This document shows, piece by piece, positions 57,019 to 64,000 of a stretch of 64,000 nt of DNA; positions within the stretch are counted from its first letter, which is position 1, and each line of letters begins with the position of its first letter. The notes beneath the pieces are model-generated. The model was not told where the DNA came from. It saw nothing but the letters and a program-made list of their open reading frames with translations, and did not search any database. The translations under genes and the position numbers were made by a program. The DNA is from Streptomyces durmitorensis (GTDB taxonomy: Bacteria; Actinomycetota; Actinomycetes; Streptomycetales; Streptomycetaceae): NCBI RefSeq assembly GCF_023498005.1, contig NZ_CP097289.1, positions 6,510,001 through 6,574,000 on the forward strand. Reading direction: 5' to 3'.

Positions 57019-58383
57019 GTGACCGCTGAGGCCATGGAGGCGGGCCCCCGGACGGGGTCGGACGCCGATGGTGACCGTCCGTTGCGCATCGCTCTCCTCA
57101 CGTACAAGGGAAACCCGTTCTGCGGGGGACAAGGCGTCTACGTACGTCACCTCTCACGCGAGCTGGCCCGCCTGGGCCACAGCGTCGAAGTGATCGGCGC
57201 ACAGCCCTACCCCGTCCTGGATGAGGGTCTCGAAGGCCTCAAGCTCACCGAGCTCCCGAGCCTCGACCTCTACCGCTCGCCCGACCCCTTCCGCACACCC
57301 GGGCGCGACGAGTACCGCGACTGGGTCGACGCGCTCGAAGTGGCGACGATGTGGACCGGCGGCTTCCCCGAGCCCGCGACGTTCAGCCTGCGTGCCCGGC
57401 GTCATCTGCGTTCCAGGCGGGGCGAGTTCGACGTCGTGCACGACAACCAGACCCTCGGCTACGGCCTGTTGGGCGACCTCGGTGCCCCGCTCGTCTCGAC
57501 GATTCACCACCCCATCACCGTGGACCGCCGCCTCGACCTGGAGGCGGCACCCAACTGGCGCCGCCGCATGTCCGTGCGCCGCTGGTACGCGTTCACCCGC
57601 ATGCAGAAGCGCGTGGCCCGCCGCCTGCCCTCCGTGCTCACCGTCTCCGGCACCTCGCGCCAGGAGATCATCGACCACCTCGGCGTACGCGACGACCGCA
57701 TCAACGTCGTGCACATCGGCGCCGACACCGACCTCTTCTCGCCGGACCCGGCGGTCCCCGAGGTACCGGGCAGGATCGTCACGACGTCCAGCGCCGACGT
57801 CCCGCTCAAGGGCCTCGTCCACCTCGTCGAGGCGCTTGCCAAGGTCCGCGCCGAGAACCCCGCCGCCCACCTCGTCGTCGTCGGCAAGCGCGCCGAGGAC
57901 GGCCCTGTGGCGCAGGCGATCGAGAAGTACGGCCTCGAAGGCGCCATCGAGTTCGTCAAGGGCATCACCGACGAAGAGCTCGTGGACCTCGTCCGCTCGG
58001 CCGAGGTCGCCTGCGTCCCTTCTCTCTACGAGGGCTTCTCGCTCCCCGCGGCCGAGGCGATGGCGACGGGTACGCCGCTGCTCGCGACGACCGGCGGCGC
58101 GATCCCGGAGGTCGCGGGCCCGGACGGCGAGACCTGCCTCGCCGTGCCGCCTGCCGACCCCGGCGCGCTCGCCGCGGGCCTGAGCCGGCTGCTCGGCGAC
58201 CGCGAGCTGCGGGTCCGCCTCGGCGCGGCCGGACGCGAGCGCGTTCTCGCCAAGTTCACCTGGGCCCGCGCCGCCCAGGGCACCGCAGAGCTGTACCGCG
58301 CGGCGATCGCCGGAAAAAACGCGGCCCCGCAATCCGGCCGCCCCCCGGCCACCACCCCGACGTACTCCGGGAGCCATCGCTGA
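57019..58383 (+). CDS. GT4-family glycosyltransferase
   Basis: This 454-residue GT-B glycosyltransferase has the N-terminal strand IALLTYKGNPFCGGQGVYVRHLSRELARLGHSVEVIG, VSTIHHPITVDRRL, VVHIGADTDLFSP and the donor-site motif SLYEGFSLPAAEAMATGTPLLATTGGAIPEV with the E-x7-E pair. It transfers a sugar from a nucleotide donor; the acceptor is unknown. GTG 57019 was chosen from the ribosome site AAGGGGG and family length; the frame is open upstream. First gene of a three-gene coupled operon, with a KstR operator 55 bases upstream. Confidence 0.88.
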   Translation: MTAEAMEAGPRTGSDADGDRPLRIALLTYKGNPFCGGQGVYVRHLSRELARLGHSVEVIGAQPYPVLDEGLEGLKLTELPSLDLYRSPDPFRTPGRDEYRDWVDALEVATMWTGGFPEPATFSLRARRHLRSRRGEFDVVHDNQTLGYGLLGDLGAPLVSTIHHPITVDRRLDLEAAPNWRRRMSVRRWYAFTRMQKRVARRLPSVLTVSGTSRQEIIDHLGVRDDRINVVHIGADTDLFSPDPAVPEVPGRIVTTSSADVPLKGLVHLVEALAKVRAENPAAHLVVVGKRAEDGPVAQAIEKYGLEGAIEFVKGITDEELVDLVRSAEVACVPSLYEGFSLPAAEAMATGTPLLATTGGAIPEVAGPDGETCLAVPPADPGALAAGLSRLLGDRELRVRLGAAGRERVLAKFTWARAAQGTAELYRAAIAGKNAAPQSGRPPATTPTYSGSHR

Positions 58384-59126
58384 TGCTGACCGTCGACTTC
58401 ACCCGCTTCCCGCTCGCCGCGGGCGACCGCGTCCTCGACCTGGGCTGCGGCGCGGGCCGGCACGCCTTCGAGTGTTACCGGCGGGGGGCCCAGGTGGTGG
58501 CCCTCGACCAGAACGCCGAGGAGATCCGCGAGGTCGCCAAGTGGTTCGCCGCGATGAAGGAGGCGGGCGAGGCACCGGCGGGCGCGACCGCCACCGCGAT
58601 GGAGGGCGACGCGCTCAACCTCCCCTTCCCGGACGCCTCGTTCGACGTCGTGATCATCTCCGAGGTGATGGAGCACATCCCGGACGACAAGGGGGTGCTC
58701 GCCGAGATGGTCCGCGTCCTGAAGCCGGGCGGCCGCATCGCGGTGACCGTCCCGCGCTACGGCCCGGAGAAGATCTGCTGGGCCCTGTCGGACGCCTACC
58801 ACGAGGTGGAGGGCGGCCACATCCGCATCTACAAGGCGGACGAACTGCTCGGCAGGATGCGGGAAGCGGGCCTGAAGCCGTACGGCACGCACCACGCGCA
58901 CGCCCTGCACGCGCCGTACTGGTGGCTCAAGTGCGTGTTCGGCGTGGACAACGACAAGGCGCTGCCGGTCAGGGCGTACCACAAGCTCCTGGTCTGGGAC
59001 ATCATGAAGAAGCCGCTGGCGACGAAGGTGGCGGAACAGCTGCTCAACCCGGTCGTGGGCAAGAGTTTCGTGGCGTACGCGACGAAGCCGCACCTGCCGA
59101 AGACCGACGCGAAGACCGAAGCGTGA
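58383..59126 (+). CDS. Class I SAM-dependent methyltransferase
   Basis: This 247-residue methyltransferase has motif I VLDLGCGAGRHAFECYRRGAQVVALDQ, FPDASFDVVIISEVMEHIPDDKGVLAEMVRVLKPGGRIAVTVP and a C-terminal lid (APYWWLKCVFGVDNDKALPVRAYHKLLVWDIMKKPLATKVAEQLLNPVVGKS). The acceptor is not predictable. ATG 58383 overlaps the glycosyltransferase stop (TGATG), and the gene overlaps the next by 4 bases, so the three act in the same pathway, for example methylated glycan or glycolipid synthesis. Confidence 0.88.
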   Translation: MLTVDFTRFPLAAGDRVLDLGCGAGRHAFECYRRGAQVVALDQNAEEIREVAKWFAAMKEAGEAPAGATATAMEGDALNLPFPDASFDVVIISEVMEHIPDDKGVLAEMVRVLKPGGRIAVTVPRYGPEKICWALSDAYHEVEGGHIRIYKADELLGRMREAGLKPYGTHHAHALHAPYWWLKCVFGVDNDKALPVRAYHKLLVWDIMKKPLATKVAEQLLNPVVGKSFVAYATKPHLPKTDAKTEA

Positions 59127-60205
59127 CGAGCCCGGAGCGGACGGAACACCTGGTCCTGCCAGGCGTCCTGACGGCGGATCAGGCCACGCGAACGGTCCGC
59201 GGGATTCTGGCGGTCCAGCGCGAGGACGGCGCGATCCCGTGGTTCCGCGGCCACCATCTCGACCCCTGGGACCACACCGAGGCCGCCATGGCCCTGGACG
59301 CGGCGGGCGAGCACGCGGCGGCGGCCCGCGCCTACGACTGGCTTGCGCGGCACCAGAACCCGGACGGATCCTGGTACGCGGCGTACGCCGACGGGGATCC
59401 GCACGACGTGGCGGACCGGGGCCGCGAGACGAACTTCTGCGCGTACATCGCCGTGGGCGTCTGGCACCACTACCTCTCGACCGGCGACGACACCTTCCTG
59501 GACCGGCTGTGGCCGACGGTGGTGGCCGCGGTGGAGTTCGTCCTCGAACTCCAGCAGCCGGGCGGTCAGATCGGCTGGAAGCGGGAGCCTGACGGGGCGC
59601 CGGTCGACGAGGCACTCCTGACGGGCAGTTCATCGATCCACCAGGCGCTGCGCTGCGCCCTGGCGATCGCCGAGCAGCGCGAGGAGCCGCAGCCGGACTG
59701 GGAGCTGTCGACGGGCGCGCTGGCCCATGCGATACGCAGCCATCCCGAGCGCTTCCTGGACAAGGACCGCTACTCGATGGACTGGTACTACCCGGTCCTG
59801 GGCGGCGCGCTGACGGGCGCGGAGGCCAAGTCCCGCATGGAGGACGGCTGGGACCGCTTCGTGGTGCCGGACCTCGGCGTGCGCTGCGTCATCCCCAACA
59901 ACTGGGTGACGGGCGGCGAGAGCGCCGAACTCGCCCTGGCCCTCTGGGTGTTGGGTGAATCGGACCGTGCCCTGGAGATCCTCCAGTCGATCCAGCACCT
60001 GCGCGACCCGGAGTCAGGCCTCTACTGGACGGGCTACGTCTTCGACGACAAGGCGATCTGGCCCGAGGAACTGACGACGTGGACGGCGGGCTCGCTGCTG
60101 CTCGCGGTGGCGGCACTCGGCGGCGACGAGGCCACCTGCGCGGTGTTCTCGGGAGAACGCCTGCCGGTGGGCCTCGCGCCGGAGTGCTGCGGGACGGCTC
60201 AGTAG
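59123..60205 (+). CDS. Cytoplasmic alpha/alpha-toroid protein (prenyltransferase/terpene-cyclase-like fold)
   Basis: This 360-residue protein has helical-hairpin repeats: VQREDGAIPWFRGHHLDPWDHTEAAMALDAAGEHAAAARAYDWLARHQNPDGSWYAAYADG, ETNFCAYIAVGVWHHYL, QQPGGQIGW, ESAELALALWVLGESDRALEIL. The signal peptide is absent. The QxxDGxW-type repeats place it with squalene-cyclase/prenyltransferase or glycoside-processing toroids, but the cyclase DxDD motif is not evident, so a glycoside hydrolase-like or binding role is equally possible. GTG 59123 overlaps the methyltransferase stop; the end overlaps a convergent gene by 7 bases. Confidence 0.8.
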   Translation: MTSPERTEHLVLPGVLTADQATRTVRGILAVQREDGAIPWFRGHHLDPWDHTEAAMALDAAGEHAAAARAYDWLARHQNPDGSWYAAYADGDPHDVADRGRETNFCAYIAVGVWHHYLSTGDDTFLDRLWPTVVAAVEFVLELQQPGGQIGWKREPDGAPVDEALLTGSSSIHQALRCALAIAEQREEPQPDWELSTGALAHAIRSHPERFLDKDRYSMDWYYPVLGGALTGAEAKSRMEDGWDRFVVPDLGVRCVIPNNWVTGGESAELALALWVLGESDRALEILQSIQHLRDPESGLYWTGYVFDDKAIWPEELTTWTAGSLLLAVAALGGDEATCAVFSGERLPVGLAPECCGTAQ

Positions 60206-60489
60206 CGGCGGAGCCGTCCTGCGATGGCGTGGCCTGCGAAGACGTAGACGATGGCCGCCAGGCCGTAGCCGCAGACGACTCGGGCCCATGCCTCATCGAA
60301 GGTGAACAGATCGTGTGACCAGCCGGCTAGCCAGCGGGCCACGTCGTGGACGAACTGGACGAGGTCGTTGGCGCGGTTCGCGTCCAACAGGTACATCAGG
60401 ATCCACAGGGCGAGGATGATGGCCATCACATCCGCGATGATGACTATGACCCTCGCTGCGGTGCTGCCATGTGCGCTTCTGGTCGCCAT
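60199..60489 (-). CDS. Small two-helix membrane protein
   Basis: This 96-residue protein has transmembrane helices VIVIIADVMAIILALWILMYLL and VVCGYGLAAIVYVFAGHAIAG joined by an amphipathic loop (DANRANDLVQFVHDVARWLAGWSHDLFTFDEAW). No family function is recognised. ATG 60489 was chosen; the frame upstream is open but lacks a better start. Its end overlaps the convergent toroid gene by 7 bases, so neither has room for its own terminator. Confidence 0.7.
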   Translation of the reverse strand: MATRSAHGSTAARVIVIIADVMAIILALWILMYLLDANRANDLVQFVHDVARWLAGWSHDLFTFDEAWARVVCGYGLAAIVYVFAGHAIAGRLRRY

Positions 60490-60603
60490 GGGGTCCGTAT
60501 ACCAGGCTGCGCTTGGCTGAAACCCGTACGGACTCGCCCAGGTGGCGGGTCCCGCCGGGCGGGGTGAGGCTGCCGGGAGAGCTGTCCACTTCTGGAGGTC
60601 CCC

Positions 60604-61152
60604 GTGTTGCTCTCCGCCGCGGCCGTACGCCGGTCCCTCGTCGCCCCTGTGCTGTGCGGGGCCCTGCTCGCGGGGACGACAGGGTGCGGCGGTGACGACG
60701 CCGACGCGGCGTCCGCTCCGTCGGCCTCCAGCTCCGCGGAGAAGCAGAAGTTCGCCAAGACGCGGTTCGTGGCGAACGCGGGGATCGCCGCCGGGGCGAC
60801 CTACCAGTGGATCGTGAAGCCCTTCCGGGCGGGGAAGTTCAAGAAGGGCGCCGACGGGCGGAAGTTCGCCCTGATCAAGGCCGGGCTCGCGGGGACGCTC
60901 GCCTACAACCGCCTGAAGGCGGCGACGAAGAACGCTCAGGGCGACCCGACGCTGGCCAAGGCGGTGGCTCCGCTGACCGCCGGGATCGACGCGTTGAAGG
61001 GCCTCCCCTCGAAGCTTCGCAAGGGGGACTCGACGGACTCGGTCGTGAACTCCTTCGACGACGTCATCAACTCGGTCAAGGACGCGGGCAACAGCGCGGG
61101 GGCAGAGGTCAAGGACAAGGTGCCGTCGGCGGGGGAGCTGGCAAAGGGCTGA
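60604..61152 (+). CDS. Putative lipoprotein of unknown function
   Basis: This 182-residue protein starts at GTG 60604 after GGAGG. The signal ends in a lipobox AGTTGC (Cys near residue 28). A Ser/Asp-rich spacer and a helical domain (FVANAGIAAGATYQWIVKPFRAGKFKKGADGRKFALIKAGLAGTLAYNRLKAATKNAQGD to VVNSFDDVINSVKDAGNSAG) follow. The central hydrophobic, Gly-rich helix is unusual for a lipoprotein and could contact the membrane. No known domain. Confidence 0.75.
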   Translation: MLLSAAAVRRSLVAPVLCGALLAGTTGCGGDDADAASAPSASSSAEKQKFAKTRFVANAGIAAGATYQWIVKPFRAGKFKKGADGRKFALIKAGLAGTLAYNRLKAATKNAQGDPTLAKAVAPLTAGIDALKGLPSKLRKGDSTDSVVNSFDDVINSVKDAGNSAGAEVKDKVPSAGELAKG

Positions 61153-61182
61153 GCCTGGCTCCGGAGCCTCGGGCACCGTCAA

Positions 61183-61227
61183 ATCACCGGCTCCGCCGAG
61201 TTCGTCCTCAAGCGCCGGACGGGCTGG
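61183..61227. repeat. Dispersed intergenic repeat, copy 3
   Basis: ATCACCGGCTCCGCCGAGTT and onward to CAAGCGCCGGACGGGCTG, in the same orientation as the copy at 30065, placed 31 bases after the lipoprotein stop in a convergent intergenic space. Confidence 0.75.
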
Positions 61228-61293
61228 AAATCTGCCCGCGAGCGGAGCGCGCCAATAGGCGCAGTGGGGAAAGCCCCGCAGGGACCGCCCTCC

Positions 61294-62304
61294 CTACCCG
61301 TTCAGCTCCGCCAGCACCCGCAGCGTCTGCGCGTCCGGGGCAAGGACCAGCAGATCGGTGACCGGACCCTTCCGCCACAACTCCAGCCGCTCCGCGATCC
61401 GTGCCCGAGGGCCCACCAGCGAGATCTCATCCGCGAACTGATCCGGCACCGCCAGGACCGCCTCCTCCCGGCGCCCCGCCAGAAACAGCTCCTGAATCCG
61501 CCGCGCCTCCTCCTCGAACCCCATCCGCGCCATCAGATCCGCATGAAAGTTTCGCGCGGAGTGCCCCATTCCGCCGATATAGAACCCCAGCATCGCCTTG
61601 ACCGGAAGCAAGCCCTCCGCCACGTCGTCGCAGACCTTCGCCCGCGCCATGGGCGCGACCATGAATCCCTCCCGCGCATCCGCGAGCGACGCCTTGTACA
61701 CATCGGCCCGCATCGGCGACCAGTACAGCGGCAGCCACCCGTCCGCGATCCGCGCCGTCTGCGCGATGTTCTTCGGCCCCTCCGCGCCGAGAAGCACCGG
61801 CAGATCCGCCCGCAGCGGATGCGTGATCGGCTTCAGGGGCTTGCCCAGACCGCTCCCGTCATCGCCCCGGTAAGGGTGCGAGTGGAAGCGGCCCTCCAGG
61901 GCCACCGGCCCCTCCCGCCGCAGGACTTGGCGGATGACATCCACGTACTCCCGCGTGGCGGTCAGTGGCGACTTGGGGAACGCCCGCCCGTACCACCCCT
62001 CCACCACCTGCGGCCCGGACAGCCCGAGCCCGAGCATCATCCGCCCGCCGGACAGGTGGTCCAGGGTCAGCGCGTGCATCGCGGTCGTCACCGGCGAGCG
62101 CGCCGCCATCTGCACGACCGCCGTACCCAGCTTGATCCGCGAGGTCTGCGCCGCGATCCAGGTCAGCGGGGTGAAGGCGTCCGAGCCCCATGCCTCCGCC
62201 GTCCACACGGAGTCGTAGCCGAGCCGCTCGGCCTCCTGGGCGAGCTCCACGTGCCCGGGGTCGGGGCCGCGCCCCCAGTAACCGAGTGCGAGTCCCAGGC
62301 GCAT
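61294..62304 (-). CDS. LLM-class F420-dependent oxidoreductase
   Basis: This 336-residue TIM-barrel enzyme of the luciferase-like monooxygenase family has RLGLALGYWGRGPDPGHVELAQEAERLGYDSVWTAEAWGSDAFTPLTWIAAQTSRIKLGTAV, LDHLSGGRMMLGLGLSGPQVVEGWYGRAFPKS, and ADLPVLLGAEGPKNIAQTARIADGWLP. These are patterns of the F420-dependent group common in actinobacteria. It reduces or oxidises an unknown substrate with F420. ATG 62304 has GAGGGG upstream by six; TTG 62310 is in frame. Monocistronic. Confidence 0.88.
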   Translation of the reverse strand: MRLGLALGYWGRGPDPGHVELAQEAERLGYDSVWTAEAWGSDAFTPLTWIAAQTSRIKLGTAVVQMAARSPVTTAMHALTLDHLSGGRMMLGLGLSGPQVVEGWYGRAFPKSPLTATREYVDVIRQVLRREGPVALEGRFHSHPYRGDDGSGLGKPLKPITHPLRADLPVLLGAEGPKNIAQTARIADGWLPLYWSPMRADVYKASLADAREGFMVAPMARAKVCDDVAEGLLPVKAMLGFYIGGMGHSARNFHADLMARMGFEEEARRIQELFLAGRREEAVLAVPDQFADEISLVGPRARIAERLELWRKGPVTDLLVLAPDAQTLRVLAELNG

Positions 62305-62421
62305 GCGCAACCCCTCGATCCGTTCTGACGCCCCGTCAGTTCAGTGCAGGGTGGCGACTGTACGACAACGGCCCCCCGCCCGGAAGGGCGAGGGGCCGCG
62401 AGGTGCGTCATGCGTCGGAGA

Positions 62422-63294
62422 TCAGCCGCGCTGGATCCCCGTGGTGTCCTGCAGCACGCCACGACGGCCGTCCTGCGTCTGGGCCACCAGGCCGGGACCG
62501 CGCTGCTCGACGGCCAAGTACCAGGTGCCGGGCGCCAGTTCGGCGATCGGCGTGGGCGAGCCGTCCTCCGCGTACAGCGGACGCGGCACCGGCACGGCGA
62601 ACCAGAACGGCGAGAAGTCACCGGTGGCCTGCGCCTGCCCGGGAGGCGGCGTCTGCTGCCCCGGCTGCGGCTGACCCGGCTGGGCGCCGTAGGGCTGACC
62701 CTGCTGCGGCTGACCGGGCTGGGCGCCGTAGGGCTGACCCTGCTGCGGCTGGCCCTGGGCACCGGGGTACCCGTAACCACCCTGCGGCTGGCCGCCGTAG
62801 GGCTGGGGGGTGACGGGGCGCGGGGCGCCCATGAGCGGCGCCTTCAGGGCCGGCACCAGCGCGGTCGCGACCGCGGCGGCGGCCAGGACCAGGGCTGCGA
62901 TCAGGCCGAGGATGAGGCCGATACCGGCCTCGGGGCCGCTGGAGCCGCCGCCCAGGCTGCTGTCGAAGAAGAAGCCGTAGGACTGGTCGGCGTCGAAGAT
63001 CGCACCGAGCGAGCTCCAAGCGGCGGCGATGGTGAAGGCGACACCGAGCTGGCCGAGGTCAAGGCCCGCGACCTTGCGCGGCTGCGGGAGCGCACGGCCC
63101 ACGACGATGAGCGCGGCACCGATGATCCCGAGCAGGTACACGCTCAGCAGCAGGTTGCCGTTCTCCCAGGCGTTGGGAAGCTTGTCGCTGTCGCCGCCGT
63201 CGGCGTCAAGGGTGTCGAGGAACGATGCGATGAAGAGCAACACCGCTGCCCCGATCACCACGCCGTCGCCTCGAGTGAGAGAGCGGATATTCAC
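62422..63294 (-). CDS. DUF5336-like four-helix membrane protein with Gln/Pro/Gly repeat linker
   Basis: This 290-residue protein has four N-terminal helices (GDGVVIGAAVLLFIASFLDTL; LLLSVYLLGIIGAALIVVG; LGQLGVAFTIAAAWSSLGAIF; GIGLILGLIAALVLAAAAVATAL). A Gln/Gly/Pro/Tyr-rich linker with two QPYGAQPGQPQQG repeats follows, and then a C-terminal beta-rich region (FWFAVPVPRPLYAEDGSPTPIAELAPGTWYLAVEQRGPGLVAQTQDGRRGVL). The helical part resembles DUF5336 of mycobacterial 34-kDa antigens. GTG 63294 follows AAGGA. Function unknown; the linker may drive protein association. Confidence 0.75.
   Translation of the reverse strand: MNIRSLTRGDGVVIGAAVLLFIASFLDTLDADGGDSDKLPNAWENGNLLLSVYLLGIIGAALIVVGRALPQPRKVAGLDLGQLGVAFTIAAAWSSLGAIFDADQSYGFFFDSSLGGGSSGPEAGIGLILGLIAALVLAAAAVATALVPALKAPLMGAPRPVTPQPYGGQPQGGYGYPGAQGQPQQGQPYGAQPGQPQQGQPYGAQPGQPQPGQQTPPPGQAQATGDFSPFWFAVPVPRPLYAEDGSPTPIAELAPGTWYLAVEQRGPGLVAQTQDGRRGVLQDTTGIQRG
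62666..62743. repeat. Two-copy 39-bp tandem repeat inside a gene
   Basis: Two 39-base units (62666-62704 and 62705-62743) differ at a single position and encode the duplicated Gln/Pro/Gly/Tyr segment of the DUF5336-like protein. A further shorter unit follows, so length variation between strains is likely. Confidence 0.85.
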
Positions 63295-63464
63295 TTCAGG
63301 TCCTTCGTAAGTCGTCTCGTCGGTGGAGGCGTCGCTCGCCCCAGGTCGCGGCGCGGAGCGCGGGGATGGCCCCCCATCGTACGGAGGACATTATCGTTCA
63401 CACGGGTGGGGTGTCTGCTCGGCATAAAGACGTACCGACCCGTTATCCCCGGCCGACCAACCCG

Positions 63465-64000
63465 TTATCCGCGCAGAAAGCTCACGATTCCGTCGGAGAT
63501 GCCCTGCGCGGCCTTCTGCCGCCAGGCGCCGCTGGTGACCAACGCCTCGTCCTTCGCGTCCCGCATGTTGCCGCACTCGATGAAGACCTTGGGGACGGTG
63601 GAGAGATTGAGGCCGCCCAGATCCTTGCGTACGTCGAGTCCCGTGCCGTCGCCGATGTAATTGGACGGGGCGCTGCCCGTCGCGCTCACGAACTTGCCCG
63701 CGATGCGCTCGCCCAGGGCGCGTGACGGTACGACGATCTTGGAGGTGTCCGCGTCGCCGGACTTCACCGACGCGGGCAGGATCACGTGGAAGCCGCGGTT
63801 GCCCGCCGCCGAGCCGTCGGCGTGCACGGAGACGACGGCGTCCGCGTGGGCGTCGTTGCCGATACGGGCGCGCTCGTCGACGCAGGGGCCCCAGGGGGGG
63901 TCGCCGTCCTGGGTGAACTTGACCGTGGCGCCCTGCTTCTCCAGCAGCGTGCGCAGACGGCGCGAGACGTCGAGGGTGAACTGGGCCTCGCTGTAACCGT
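63465..64000 (-). CDS. N-acetylmuramoyl-L-alanine amidase (Amidase_3), C-terminal part
   Basis: The right edge cuts the gene; about 178 C-terminal residues are visible. Amidase_3 features: GYSEAQFTLDVSRRLRTLLEKQGA near the edge (with the zinc-binding Glu), RARIGNDAHADAVVSVHADGSA with the zinc His, and VPKVFIECGNMRDAKDEALV with the catalytic Glu. It cleaves the bond between MurNAc and the stem peptide. Whether it has a signal peptide or wall-binding domain upstream cannot be seen. Confidence 0.85.
   Translation of the reverse strand, partial: GYSEAQFTLDVSRRLRTLLEKQGATVKFTQDGDPPWGPCVDERARIGNDAHADAVVSVHADGSAAGNRGFHVILPASVKSGDADTSKIVVPSRALGERIAGKFVSATGSAPSNYIGDGTGLDVRKDLGGLNLSTVPKVFIECGNMRDAKDEALVTSGAWRQKAAQGISDGIVSFLRG

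Noticed and set aside
59123..60205. Squalene-hopene or terpene cyclase
   Set aside because: Toroid repeats are present but the DxDD catalytic motif is not seen, so a named cyclase is not supported.

Overview
The window is typical Streptomyces chromosome. GC is very high, GTG and TTG starts and 4-base ATGA/GTGA gene overlaps are frequent, a morphogenetic lanthipeptide (ram/amf) cluster is present, and there are many Sec-secreted or lipoprotein genes. No origin, rRNA operon, CRISPR array, transposase or phage module was seen. The only stretch with clearly foreign base composition is about 1.1 kb at 26.07-27.18 kb.

Layout. 1-4.9 kb: a TerD-family gene (cut by the left edge), divergent from a CitE-like / phosphoribosyltransferase-TRSP-PELOTA / HAD operon. 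This is the tellurium-resistance-associated set predicted to make a nucleoside-like metabolite. 5-9.4 kb: a leaderless FmdB zinc-ribbon gene, a KDG kinase/KDPG aldolase pair, DUF4383, a coiled-coil membrane protein and tRNA-Val(TAC). 9.6-14.7 kb: small secreted proteins including an I36-inhibitor/lipoprotein/I36-inhibitor operon, DUF2277, DedA, a CuZn-SOD-like protein and DoxX, with a perfect 54-bp palindromic terminator. 14.7-25.3 kb: an FAD/NAD(P) protein, PhoD-like phosphatase, secreted HNH nuclease, a yybP-ykoY (Mn2+) riboswitch with a GDT1-family exporter, HAD, a PG-binding protein, an MFS-MarR fusion and a GNAT. 25.3-31.6 kb: LysE, the low-GC cassette inserted at the 3' end of a monooxygenase gene, FHA, O-methyltransferase, serpin and a ProP-like transporter.

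32-35.8 kb: a GT87-PAP2 fusion protein and a convergent polytopic membrane protein. 35.9-38.7 kb: a CYP125-like P450 divergent from a FadA5-like thiolase (steroid side-chain degradation). 38.7-45.4 kb: a secreted lytic-type protein, then a cobalamin-riboswitch-controlled operon of a secreted alpha/alpha-toroid protein, an SCO2322-family protein and a complete ECF transporter (T, A-A', S). 45.5-48.4 kb: MBL hydrolase divergent from aldehyde dehydrogenase plus a [3Fe-4S] ferredoxin. 48.6-55.9 kb: ramC-S-A-B and a convergent ramR. 56.2-60.2 kb: KstR-like TetR regulator divergent from a glycosyltransferase-methyltransferase-toroid operon. 60.2-64 kb: small membrane and lipoproteins, an F420-dependent oxidoreductase, a DUF5336-like protein and an amidase cut by the right edge.

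How the genes may work together. Matches to the KstR operator pattern TNNAACNNGTTNNA lie in three divergent promoter regions: cyp125/fadA5, MBL/ALDH and kstR/glycosyltransferase. They link scattered genes into one putative steroid-responsive regulon that includes an uncharacterised GT-MTase-toroid pathway. The B12 operon looks like a capture-and-import system whose surface proteins could resemble, in a split arrangement, the alpha-barrel of mammalian intrinsic factor. All family names are by reading the translations; no searches were run.
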